Below, one piece after another: positions 34,904 through 42,372 of a DNA stretch of 64,000 nt. Within the stretch, counting starts at the first letter, position 1; each line of letters starts with the position of its first letter. The notes below the pieces were generated by a model. It did no database searches, was not told the DNA's origin, and was given only the letters and a program-made list of their open reading frames with translations. Both the position numbers and the translations under genes were made by a program. Source of the DNA: Taishania pollutisoli (GTDB lineage: Bacteria > Bacteroidota > Bacteroidia > Flavobacteriales_D > Crocinitomicaceae); the NCBI RefSeq assembly GCF_014518315.1, contig NZ_JACVEL010000013.1:16089-80088 (forward strand), in the 5' to 3' direction.

Positions 34904-35348
34904 TTAAATCTCCCATTACTTCATCCGCCAAATCAGCGAAGTCCACCATGTTCTCTTCAATAAGAGCGAAGTATTTAGCTTTATCCCAGATTTCAATGCG
35001 GTCATTGTATGCAATGAGCATAACGTCCTGTTTGATTCCCACCCGTTCCACATGCGTTGAAGGAATTAACACCCTTCCAGCATTGTCCAGAGAAACTTGT
35101 TTTGCTCCCTGGTGAAACAAACGGTAAAACATTCGGTTTTTCGGCTTAAACAAGTTCATTTTCGACAGCTTCTCACTGATTCTCTCCCACTCCACGAGCG
35201 GATACAACGTAAGACAGTCTTCAAATCCTTTGTTCAGCATGAAATCATTTGGGGATACAGGAGGAAGCTGCTTCCGTAAACCTGCCGGAAACAAGAAACG
35301 CCCTTTGGCGTCCAACTTCACTTCATATTCTCCTACTAATCCTGCCAT
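34887..35348 (-). CDS. mraZ: Transcriptional regulator MraZ
   Basis: First gene of the dcw cluster. The 153-residue protein has two SpoVT/AbrB-like swapped-hairpin repeats: VGEYEVKLDAKGRFLFPAGLR and QVSLDNAGRVLIPSTHVERV, each with the D-x-x-G-R-x-x-x-P motif. MraZ binds direct repeats upstream of its own operon and usually represses it. A matching pair of GTGG repeats lies 32 bp upstream of the start codon. Confidence 0.95.
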   Translation of the reverse strand: MAGLVGEYEVKLDAKGRFLFPAGLRKQLPPVSPNDFMLNKGFEDCLTLYPLVEWERISEKLSKMNLFKPKNRMFYRLFHQGAKQVSLDNAGRVLIPSTHVERVGIKQDVMLIAYNDRIEIWDKAKYFALIEENMVDFADLADEVMGDLNDGIE

Positions 35349-35379
35349 GATGCAAATAATGGGTAAAAATAATGACTAT

Positions 35380-35396
35380 TTACCACTTTTTACCAC
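35380..35396 (-). promoter_or_regulatory. Candidate MraZ operator (proximal copy)
   Basis: The minus strand reads GTGGTAAAAAGTGGTAA, two GTGGTAA units 10 bp apart, 32 bp upstream of the mraZ start. MraZ boxes in other phyla are likewise G-rich direct repeats with 10-bp periodicity upstream of mraZ. Confidence 0.68.
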
Positions 35397-35502
35397 CAAA
35401 ATAGTAATTGTTGATAACTATTAACGTAACAATGGAATAAAAGTTTCATTGAATTATCAAAAAAATATTGAAAAATAAAGGATTTAGTAAGTTTTTAAAT
35501 TA

Positions 35503-35519
35503 GTGGTAAAAAGTGGTAA
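35503..35519 (+). promoter_or_regulatory. Second, inverted copy of the 17-bp MraZ-like box
   Basis: The identical 17-mer GTGGTAAAAAGTGGTAA occurs on the plus strand, 106 bp from the proximal copy and inverted to it. No plus-strand gene follows nearby. The DNA between the copies is very AT-rich, and I see no gene in it. Confidence 0.6.
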
Positions 35520-35548
35520 TTGTTGAAAAACGATTTCTTTTTACACAC

Positions 35549-35577
35549 AAAAAAAGCGGCCATTTATAGGACCGCTT
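35549..35577 (-). terminator. Hairpin terminator after the AraC-like remnant
   Basis: On the minus strand AAGCGGTCC, a 7-base loop and GGCCGCTT form a stem with one bulge, followed by TTTTTTTG. It overlaps the end of the remnant frame and isolates it from the mraZ control region. Confidence 0.6.
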
Positions 35578-35770
35578 GCCGGATAATTATTTCATTACAC
35601 CACTGTAACACCCTGGTTTTATTTCGAAATATCACAGAAGGCACACCAAATTTCCGTTTGAATGCTTGTATGAAACGTTGAACAAATTCATACCCGCAAC
35701 AAGAAGTAATTTCACTAAATGAACAATCGCTTCCCAACACCATTTTTGACTTCCTCCAACCAGAGTTCAT
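35564..35770 (-). pseudogene. Remnant of an AraC-family regulator (second helix-turn-helix only)
   Basis: The 68-residue frame contains SEITSCCGYEFVQRFIQAFK followed by RKFGVPSVIFR. This matches the second helix-turn-helix of AraC proteins (I-A-x-x-x-G-F ... F-x-R-x-F-K-x-x-F-G-x-x-P-x-x-Y/F-R). The first helix-turn-helix and any ligand domain are missing; upstream frames are broken by stops. The region 35771-35947 shows no other gene. It is probably a decayed gene; a small functional protein is less likely. Confidence 0.4.
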
Positions 35771-35947
35771 AGAGGTAATTGTATCCCTGGGAGTGGTAGA
35801 TTTCCCGCAACTATTCAGCCACTGATTTTATCCGGATCAATTGTTCCAAACTTCCCGCAGGTGTTTATCAGCCACTCCTTCAAACAACCGATTATTCTGT
35901 GACTAAAGAGATCTAATAAGCGCTATTTAATGAGAAAAATAGCAATA

Positions 35948-35983
35948 AAACCCCGGGAATTAATAAACAAATTCCCGGGGTTT
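35948..35983 (-). terminator. Terminator after the 36013-38169 T9SS gene
   Basis: AAACCCCGGGAATT (35948-35961) pairs perfectly over 14 bp with AATTCCCGGGGTTT (35970-35983) across 8 bases. On the minus strand the stem ends in GGGGTTTTATTGC, giving a T-rich tail. It lies 30 bp after the gene stop. Confidence 0.75.
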
Positions 35984-36012
35984 GTTTTCAGAAGCAGTCT
36001 GGTATACCTCAA

Positions 36013-38169
36013 TTACATTTTCGCAAGTTTTCCATAATAGGAAATTTGTGAGTTTGTTAGTATCAGCCGGCAAGTATACGTTCCCGGTGACAGATGACCT
36101 ATTTCAAAAGCATAATTTTCGCCTTTTCGGATTGTGATATTGAGATGTGTCTCCATTAACTGTCCGGTATATGAATACACTTGCAGTGTGGCATTTTCAA
36201 CCGATTGATTCAGTTTTAGATACACTTGTTCTTTTGACGGATTCGGGAAAATCTGTAAATCCTCATCTATTTCTACTGTTTCTATTGACGTCGAACCCGT
36301 CTGCACTTCATCTTCTAATGAAATTACTGTACTTTTATATCCGTATTGATCACATTCACTACCTGTCGTCATTTTTGCATGAAATAATGCACCTGGCTTC
36401 ACATGAAAATCGGGTTTAAGGTTTATTTCACTCAATGCATGGTAGCTTACATTTGCGGTAGTGGTATTTCCACTTACGTTATTTAAAACCGCTGAAGACT
36501 CGATTTTTTCCGCAAACTGCCTTAACGGGTTCGCTACGCTTCCCAATCCCAAAAAAGGATAGTAACTTCCTTGCGGAATATTCAAATTCTCAATAGACTG
36601 ATAGGAAACCTGATTTCCATCCTGCATAAAGTTGATTTTATACAAATTGTAAAGTAGCATATAATCCAGCCCTGCTCTGTGACCATGAAATTTATCGAAA
36701 GCATCATTCATATCAGGACTATTCACATGATTAGCATAGACAAAAAAACGATTCCACCCATTCCAATTGACTGCATAATTTGATACTCCATAATTATAGC
36801 TTCCTTCACAGGGGTATGAGTTCAACATGCTTTCAACATCGTCTTTTTGTCCTACAAGAAAGGTATTAAACGCTGAATTATCCGGAAAAAGAGCATTATT
36901 TAAAAGTGTGTATATAGGCCAGCGTACATTAGAGTTATGGCATAAGGTCGAAAGTTCTAACAACGAATTGTTTTTCCCTGTTAAGGTTCGGGCGTACATA
37001 TTACTGATTGCAACCAATGCAGCTTCTTTTGTGTCATTATCCTGATAGTTTTTATTGGGTGCAGTGAAATTTGAAACCAGAAAAAAGCTGGCATTAAATG
37101 CCTGATAAGCTCCCCCTTCCGGTAAGGTGAAAAATGTAGGGGCGGCTGTATTGTGGATTGGTTGGACAATAGGATCTCCATGGAAATTTTTACCGTGTAC
37201 GACTGTGTTTCCCAACACAGCAAATGGATAGGCATATATACTCATATCGGCCCCTCTGGCCACTTTCGGGGCCCCACTCAAATGAGGGTTGGCAATGGTA
37301 TAGGGAAGTTGAGTCCCATTTGAGCCGGATGCGGCATATCCGAGAATCCTGCTCAATTGTGTTTGCGCACGATTGTTAAGATTTAAACCATTGTAGGTAA
37401 CAGAGGCCGGGATAAAATGATGAATGCATTTAAGGCCCATAAATAAGAAAACCAATTGATCCTGACTTTCTTCTGCACCATAATACTCTCTACGTGTCCA
37501 GCCGGCCGGATCGTCATATAATGTTGAGTAACAACCTGAAGAACTACGAATGCAATCAACATCTTTCAATTTACTGAAATATTCGCATGGGACATCATCC
37601 CGCACCAGAAAACCATCCAACGTATTACTGGCAGGTAAGTATTTTTTGTTGACCGGGTCATACAATAGCTCTGTGATTTGTTGATAACCTAGCGTATAAG
37701 GATCATTACTGGTCTCCGTATCCTCCCAACGTTTAATATCCTTCGGCAAATAACCATTGGGGTAATTGTACCAGGAAAACATGGGACCACTTACTGCATC
37801 TAATCGATCTACCGTTTGTAAGGCATAATAAATCTCTTCCAATGTTCCTTCTGTTGGCTGATTATTGGCAACCAACAAGTGATATTCTGTTGCCAGCACC
37901 GCCATATACCAGCCTAGCTTTATAAGCCCATCGCCATGATACAGATAACGGGCTTCCGGGTGATATTTATTATATTCTCCTGCCGGAATCATATCTCCGG
38001 GTTCATTTCCCACATGCAAAAAATTCTCTTTGAGACGTTTTCTGGTCATCCAATATTTTTGTTGGTAATAATAATCCGGTGGAATATTCAGTTGGGCATG
38101 GGCTTCTACTCCCAGATATAAACAAAGCAGGAACAAAGCGAGTATTTTTCTATATGTATGTTGTATCAT
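36013..38169 (-). CDS. Large secreted T9SS protein of unknown function
   Basis: The 718-residue protein has a signal peptide (residues about 1-25, ending VEAHAQ) and a long, aromatic-rich body without a domain I can name. Local motifs are YHPEARYLYHGDGLIKLGWY, GYQQITELLYDP, NWNGWNRFFVY and FDKFHGHRAGLDYMLLYN. The helix-rich pattern might suit an alpha-toroid such as in glycan-active enzymes, but this is a guess. A Bacteroidota linker (LKPDFHVKPGALFHAKM) and a T9SS type A sorting domain (IFPNPSKEQVYLKL, ending YYGKLAKM) complete it. It lies 43 bp after the tail-fibre-like gene, so the two are likely co-transcribed. Confidence 0.65.
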   Translation of the reverse strand: MIQHTYRKILALFLLCLYLGVEAHAQLNIPPDYYYQQKYWMTRKRLKENFLHVGNEPGDMIPAGEYNKYHPEARYLYHGDGLIKLGWYMAVLATEYHLLVANNQPTEGTLEEIYYALQTVDRLDAVSGPMFSWYNYPNGYLPKDIKRWEDTETSNDPYTLGYQQITELLYDPVNKKYLPASNTLDGFLVRDDVPCEYFSKLKDVDCIRSSSGCYSTLYDDPAGWTRREYYGAEESQDQLVFLFMGLKCIHHFIPASVTYNGLNLNNRAQTQLSRILGYAASGSNGTQLPYTIANPHLSGAPKVARGADMSIYAYPFAVLGNTVVHGKNFHGDPIVQPIHNTAAPTFFTLPEGGAYQAFNASFFLVSNFTAPNKNYQDNDTKEAALVAISNMYARTLTGKNNSLLELSTLCHNSNVRWPIYTLLNNALFPDNSAFNTFLVGQKDDVESMLNSYPCEGSYNYGVSNYAVNWNGWNRFFVYANHVNSPDMNDAFDKFHGHRAGLDYMLLYNLYKINFMQDGNQVSYQSIENLNIPQGSYYPFLGLGSVANPLRQFAEKIESSAVLNNVSGNTTTANVSYHALSEINLKPDFHVKPGALFHAKMTTGSECDQYGYKSTVISLEDEVQTGSTSIETVEIDEDLQIFPNPSKEQVYLKLNQSVENATLQVYSYTGQLMETHLNITIRKGENYAFEIGHLSPGTYTCRLILTNSQISYYGKLAKM

Positions 38170-38212
38170 AATCGTAAAAATTAAAAAGTGAAAACCAAAT
38201 CTCGTTTTACAT

Positions 38213-39223
38213 CTATTCTTTTTCTCTCAACTGCTGTTCAAGAGCAGCTATTTTTTTGTTCTGCTCAATCACATACAGTGTCAATTGCTCTACTTTACGC
38301 AATAAGAGATCATCCATCTGACCAATGGTGTATCCGTTCTCTTTAAATTCCTGTGCACTTGGAACTTCCGGAAGGTGCTTGTGTGTTTTTACATAGTTTT
38401 CTACCGCATCGAGTGACATCAATTCGTAATCTTCTTCAAATACAAAATCACTGTTCGGTACATCTACGATTACTTTCACTTCTTCACACAATATTCCTCC
38501 GTTTACTGCCAGTCGGTACCCTTGTGTATGCTGCTTACCAGAAGTGTAGCCTGTATAAAATCCGATTCCAACATTTCCACTTGATTCAATAACGAGTGGT
38601 GACCAACTTACATTATCCCAATTTCTAAAATAAAGATTACTTCTAAAATCTGCATATACATTACCAATGTCTTCATTGGCACTTATTCTGAAGTTACTGA
38701 CGGTACTTCCATCCCCTAATGAAATCCAACGGTTATTTCCTTTTTTTACTTTAATCGCACCTTCAGTTACGACATCACTGAAGGTAGTGATCACACCGGT
38801 ACTTCCACTAATTGTAATTCTGTTTACTCCTCCTGTCTGAAGTGATAAATCAGAAGACCCAAATCCTGCAAAGACACCTCCGATTACTTGTACCGGCTTG
38901 TTAAATACAAAACCAGGTCTGTCCGTATAGATGTGTCCCCACAGAGTATTTTGAGCACCGACATCTATGTATCCGTTTCCGGAATTGATTCGCAATGCAC
39001 CTCCGCCGGCATTTCCACGGACGGCTCCGTTGATATGTAATTTTTCAGCGGGAGAAGATACACCAATTCCGACATTGGCATTAGATGATACTCCAATACC
39101 TGAAGTAGATCCTGGTACATAAAGGGTTTGAGAAGTGGCTTCTGTCGCACATAGCAACAGCAAACCAAACGTTAACTGAAATCGCATAAAGGTTGTAATT
39201 TTAAATAGTAATTCATTTTTCAT
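38213..39223 (-). CDS. Secreted tail-fibre-like protein with C-terminal coiled coil
   Basis: The protein has a signal peptide (FGLLLLCATEATSQ). ATG 39187 gives a cleaner signal than ATG 39223. The body is a repeat-rich beta region typical of Bacteroidota fibre-like proteins: NVGIGVSSPAEKLHINGAVR, GYIDVGAQNTLWG, NVGIGFYTGYTSGKQHTQGY. The C-terminus HLPEVPSAQEFKENGYTIGQ then MDDLLLRKVEQLTLYVIEQN forms a conserved trimerising coiled coil seen in many flavobacterial surface proteins. No T9SS domain follows. A surface or exported fibre role is inferred. Confidence 0.7.
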   Translation of the reverse strand: MKNELLFKITTFMRFQLTFGLLLLCATEATSQTLYVPGSTSGIGVSSNANVGIGVSSPAEKLHINGAVRGNAGGGALRINSGNGYIDVGAQNTLWGHIYTDRPGFVFNKPVQVIGGVFAGFGSSDLSLQTGGVNRITISGSTGVITTFSDVVTEGAIKVKKGNNRWISLGDGSTVSNFRISANEDIGNVYADFRSNLYFRNWDNVSWSPLVIESSGNVGIGFYTGYTSGKQHTQGYRLAVNGGILCEEVKVIVDVPNSDFVFEEDYELMSLDAVENYVKTHKHLPEVPSAQEFKENGYTIGQMDDLLLRKVEQLTLYVIEQNKKIAALEQQLREKE

Positions 39224-39379
39224 TCAAAAGTCGTGTCATCTACTTTCATGTACAAGCTGGTTTGTATATGTAATTCGTTTAACTATATAAGTGCACCAGT
39301 TTTCTGTATAGCCGTGAAAACACATACTGCTTCCTGTTTTTGTTTTTCAGGAGAAATTCCGCCCGAATTTTATTTCCTG

Positions 39380-39387
39380 TATATTTG
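39380..39387 (+). promoter_or_regulatory. -7 promoter element of the GT9 gene; decides the start codon
   Basis: TATATTTG (39380-39387) matches TAnnTTTG and lies 19 bp before the GTG at 39406. It rules against the longer frame that opens at a TTG upstream of the promoter. No TTG is seen at -33. Confidence 0.5.
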
Positions 39388-39405
39388 TGGCAGATACAAT
39401 CATTG

Positions 39406-40386
39406 GTGAAACGCATTCTGTTTATTCAAACCGCATTTTTAGGGGATGTGATCCTGGCAACCGCAGCTATTGCGGAAGCAAAGCGTTTATTTTCCGATTC
39501 AGAAATAGATGTGGTAGTGAAGAAAGGAAATGAATCACTGCTGGAAAACAATCCGAAGATCAACCAGGTAATTGTCTTTGACAAAGCAAATGGAAAGTTC
39601 AAAGAAATTTTTCGGTTGAGAAAGATCTTCAGCACACGCCATTACGACATTGTTTTTAATTTCCACCGGTTTGGAAGTTCAGGAATTTTAACGCTGCTGT
39701 CGGGAGCCAAAAAGAAATACGGGTTCCGGAAAAATCCCTTTTCATTTGCCTTTACCAAACGGTTTGAGCATGAAATCGGGAACGGAACACACGAAGTAGC
39801 CCGCAACCTTCAATTATTAAAAGAATTCGGCGCACGATCACTTGTCCGCCCTGAGTTACACCCTTCTGACAGTGCATGGAAAAAGACCCGTCCTTTCAAA
39901 TCAAACCAGTATTACTGCCTTGCACCCGCTTCGGTCTGGTTTACCAAACAATTGCCCGAACACAAATGGATTGAATTGATTCATCGACTGGGGGCAACAC
40001 ACACGATTTACCTGATTGGTGCGCCCGGAGACCATGCATTATGCGAACGCATCAAAGAAGCATCACAGCAATACAATGTGGTGAATCTGGCAGGTCAGTT
40101 AAGCCTCCTCGATTCTGCAGCACTGATGAGAGATGCTATCCGCAATTTTGTCAATGATTCGGGGCCGTTGCACATTGCTTCCGCAATGAATGCTCCTGTA
40201 ACTGCATTCTTTTGTTCAACTGTACCTGAATTTGGTTTCGGTCCGTTGTCTGAAGATCGTGTAATTCTTGAAGTTCAGGGACTGGATTGTCGCCCGTGTG
40301 GCTTACACGGACACAGGGCATGCCCGCAAGGACATTTTAAATGCGGGGAAATTGATTTAGCCACCATTTCCCCGCATCTTTCATAA
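39406..40386 (+). CDS. ADP-heptose:LPS heptosyltransferase-like GT9 glycosyltransferase
   Basis: The 326-residue GT-B enzyme starts at GTG 39406 (VKRILFIQTAFLGDVILATA), the usual GT9 opening with the G-D-x-x-x loop. Further signatures are HYDIVFNFHRFGSSG, YYCLAPASVWFTKQLPEHKW (the family's P-G/A-S/A-x-W/K-x-x-K/W-P region), NLAGQLSLLDSAALM and FVNDSGPLHIASAMNAPVTAFF. It should add heptose or a related sugar to lipid A core in the cytosol. No neighbouring LPS genes were seen. Confidence 0.85.
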   Translation: MKRILFIQTAFLGDVILATAAIAEAKRLFSDSEIDVVVKKGNESLLENNPKINQVIVFDKANGKFKEIFRLRKIFSTRHYDIVFNFHRFGSSGILTLLSGAKKKYGFRKNPFSFAFTKRFEHEIGNGTHEVARNLQLLKEFGARSLVRPELHPSDSAWKKTRPFKSNQYYCLAPASVWFTKQLPEHKWIELIHRLGATHTIYLIGAPGDHALCERIKEASQQYNVVNLAGQLSLLDSAALMRDAIRNFVNDSGPLHIASAMNAPVTAFFCSTVPEFGFGPLSEDRVILEVQGLDCRPCGLHGHRACPQGHFKCGEIDLATISPHLS

Positions 40387-40401
40387 GCCGTATAGTAATT
40401 G

Positions 40402-41658
40402 TTATAATTTATCCAATGCCTGTCGCATATCGGAGATAATATCTTCGTAGTATTCCACTCCAACTGAAACCCGGATTAATTTTTCGGTTATGGACATGGC
40501 GTTTTTAATGTCCTGCGGAACATCTGCATGTGTCATTGAGTACGGATGTTCTGCCAGGCTTTCCGTTCCTCCCAGGCTTACCGCCAGTTTGATCAACTGC
40601 AGGTTGTCCAGGAACGCGAATGCTTCTTTTTCCCCTCCTTTTACGTCAAAAGCAATCATTGCTCCGCTGGAAAGGTATTGTTTTCTGTAAATTTCTTTTT
40701 CCCGTTCGGTTCCTGTTTCTCCGATAAAACCAAGGAAATATACTTTTTCCACTTTCGGGTGATTTCTCAGGTAGCGGGCTACTTCAACCGCATTTCGCGC
40801 CTGTTGTTCCATTCGCACCTTCAATGTTTCGAGGCTTCGCATCAGCATCCACCCGGTGAATGGTGCCGCCATATTCCCCATGAATGTACGCAGCCCTTTT
40901 ACACGCGCAATGTGTGCCTTGCTCCCCAAACATGCTCCGGCAATCACATCCGAATGACCACCGATGTATTTCGTCGCGGAATACAATACCAAATCAGCTC
41001 CGTGTTTCAACGGATGTTGCCAGATCGGCCCCATGTAGGTATTGTCAACGGAAAGAATCACTTCTTTATCAGCAGTAGAAAATGTGCGTTTGATTTCAGC
41101 ACACATTTCAATATCGATCAGCGCATTCGTTGGGTTGGCTGGTGTTTCAATATGGATCATTGCCAACCGGTCTGCCCTCCCCGATTGATTGATTTTTTCA
41201 ATGATCTCTTCCCTGGAATCCTCCGGACTAAACCCGACTGATTCGATGTTGAGCTTCTTCAAAAAGTTGTTGATAAAGTGATCTGTTCCTCCATAAACAG
41301 GGCGGGAATACAGCAATAAATCACCCGGCTGCATGAATTCCATCATTGCTGTTGCAATGGCAGACATTCCACTTTCAAAAATGGCACAATCTTCTGCTTT
41401 ATCCCACAAACACAAGCGGTTTTCTAAAATTTCCAGGTCGGGATTATTCAACCGGCTGTAGATCAACCCCAACTCTTCTCCCTGTCTCGCCTCACTCAAT
41501 CCGTAAGCCACTTCAAAGAAACGCTTGCCTTCCATTGCCGAATTGAACACGAATGTGGACGTTTGGAAAATCGGACATTTTAACGATCCTTCTGATAATT
41601 TCGGTTTGTACCCGTAGGTCATCATCAAACTTTCGGGACGCATCTTTGTATAATCCAT
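40402..41658 (-). CDS. Cystathionine gamma-synthase family PLP enzyme (Cys/Met metabolism)
   Basis: Fold-type I PLP enzyme of 418 residues. The PLP lysine is K230 in LVLYSATKYIGGHSDVIAG; FESGMSAIATAMM binds the cofactor phosphate, and SVDNTYMGPIWQHPLKHGAD and SLGGTESLAEHPYSMTH are family motifs. It could be a methionine gamma-lyase, cystathionine gamma-synthase or gamma-lyase; sequence alone does not decide. The SLGGTESLAEHPYSMTH site with S-x-x-x-H-P suits gamma-elimination or replacement. It is divergent from an Lrp/AsnC regulator with a 123-bp shared region, suggesting local control by amino acids. The convergent GT9 gene ends 15 bp away. Confidence 0.88.
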   Translation of the reverse strand: MDYTKMRPESLMMTYGYKPKLSEGSLKCPIFQTSTFVFNSAMEGKRFFEVAYGLSEARQGEELGLIYSRLNNPDLEILENRLCLWDKAEDCAIFESGMSAIATAMMEFMQPGDLLLYSRPVYGGTDHFINNFLKKLNIESVGFSPEDSREEIIEKINQSGRADRLAMIHIETPANPTNALIDIEMCAEIKRTFSTADKEVILSVDNTYMGPIWQHPLKHGADLVLYSATKYIGGHSDVIAGACLGSKAHIARVKGLRTFMGNMAAPFTGWMLMRSLETLKVRMEQQARNAVEVARYLRNHPKVEKVYFLGFIGETGTEREKEIYRKQYLSSGAMIAFDVKGGEKEAFAFLDNLQLIKLAVSLGGTESLAEHPYSMTHADVPQDIKNAMSITEKLIRVSVGVEYYEDIISDMRQALDKL

Positions 41659-41685
41659 CTTTATTTTCTTTTATTTTTATTAAAT

Positions 41686-41707
41686 ATAGATAATTCAACC
41701 TATCTAT
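41686..41707. promoter_or_regulatory. Inverted repeat, candidate Lrp/AsnC operator
   Basis: ATAGATA (41686-41692) and TATCTAT (41701-41707) form a perfect 7-bp inverted repeat with an 8-bp centre in the AT-rich divergent region between the PLP enzyme and regulator genes. Size and place fit an Lrp/AsnC-type site. Confidence 0.45.
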
Positions 41708-41781
41708 TCAATATAAAAGAATATTTAACTAATTAAATGTATATTTTTAGTTATTTTTACTATTCATACTTATTTAAAGCA

Positions 41782-42255
41782 ATGGAAAAAGAATTTTTAT
41801 CGGGCAATTTTCAGTTAGATGAGACAGATCACAAAATTCTGGAATTACTAAAACAGAATGCAAAACTGGGAACAAAGGAAATTGCCGCCCAGGTCGGACT
41901 CACCGTGACACCTACCTATGAACGCATCCGAAGGATGGAAAAACGGGGTGTAATCCGGTCTTACATAGCAGTAATCGATAAAAAGAAGCAAGGATTTACA
42001 TTACACGTATTGTGTAATGTACAGTTAAAATCGCATGCTGCCGACTACCTGGATGAATTTGAACAAGCGATCGTGCAATTAGCTGAAGTAACGGACTGTT
42101 ACCACATTGCAGGTAATTTTGATTACCTGCTCAAGATCAACATCCGTGATATGGACAGTTATGCAGTATTTGTAAAGGAAAAACTGGCCGTGATTCCGCA
42201 CATTGCAACGGTACAGAGTTCATTTGTAATGCGGACGTTGAAGGAGGAGTATTGA
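41782..42255 (+). CDS. Lrp/AsnC family transcriptional regulator
   Basis: The 157-residue protein starts at ATG 41782. The helix-turn-helix domain has LDETDHKILELLKQNAKLG and TKEIAAQVGLTVTPTYERIR; the RAM ligand-binding domain follows with LHVLCNVQLKSHAADYLDEF, VTDCYHIAGNFDYLLKINI and VQSSFVMRTLKEEY. The usual ligand is an amino acid. The gene is divergent from the cystathionine gamma-synthase-family gene, the classic place for its own regulator, so methionine or cysteine sensing is likely. Confidence 0.92.
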   Translation: MEKEFLSGNFQLDETDHKILELLKQNAKLGTKEIAAQVGLTVTPTYERIRRMEKRGVIRSYIAVIDKKKQGFTLHVLCNVQLKSHAADYLDEFEQAIVQLAEVTDCYHIAGNFDYLLKINIRDMDSYAVFVKEKLAVIPHIATVQSSFVMRTLKEEY

Positions 42256-42346
42256 GGATTTTGAATATTGAATTATGAATAGGTAGATCCTACCACCTGA
42301 TTTTGTAATTTTTCGTTAAACATTCCATTGCCGGGAGAATAATCGT

Positions 42347-42354
42347 TATTTTTG
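42347..42354 (+). promoter_or_regulatory. -7 promoter element of the C45 hydrolase gene; decides the start codon
   Basis: TATTTTTG (42347-42354) matches TAnnTTTG. The longest frame opens at the TTG inside this element, so the GTG at 42373, 19 bp downstream, is the better start. Confidence 0.55.
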
Positions 42355-42372
42355 TACCGATTAATTGTCACC

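Noticed and set aside
40546..41241. Plus-strand open frame of 231 codons opposite the cystathionine gamma-synthase-family gene
   Set aside because: Antisense shadow with no recognisable protein features and no promoter or ribosome site.
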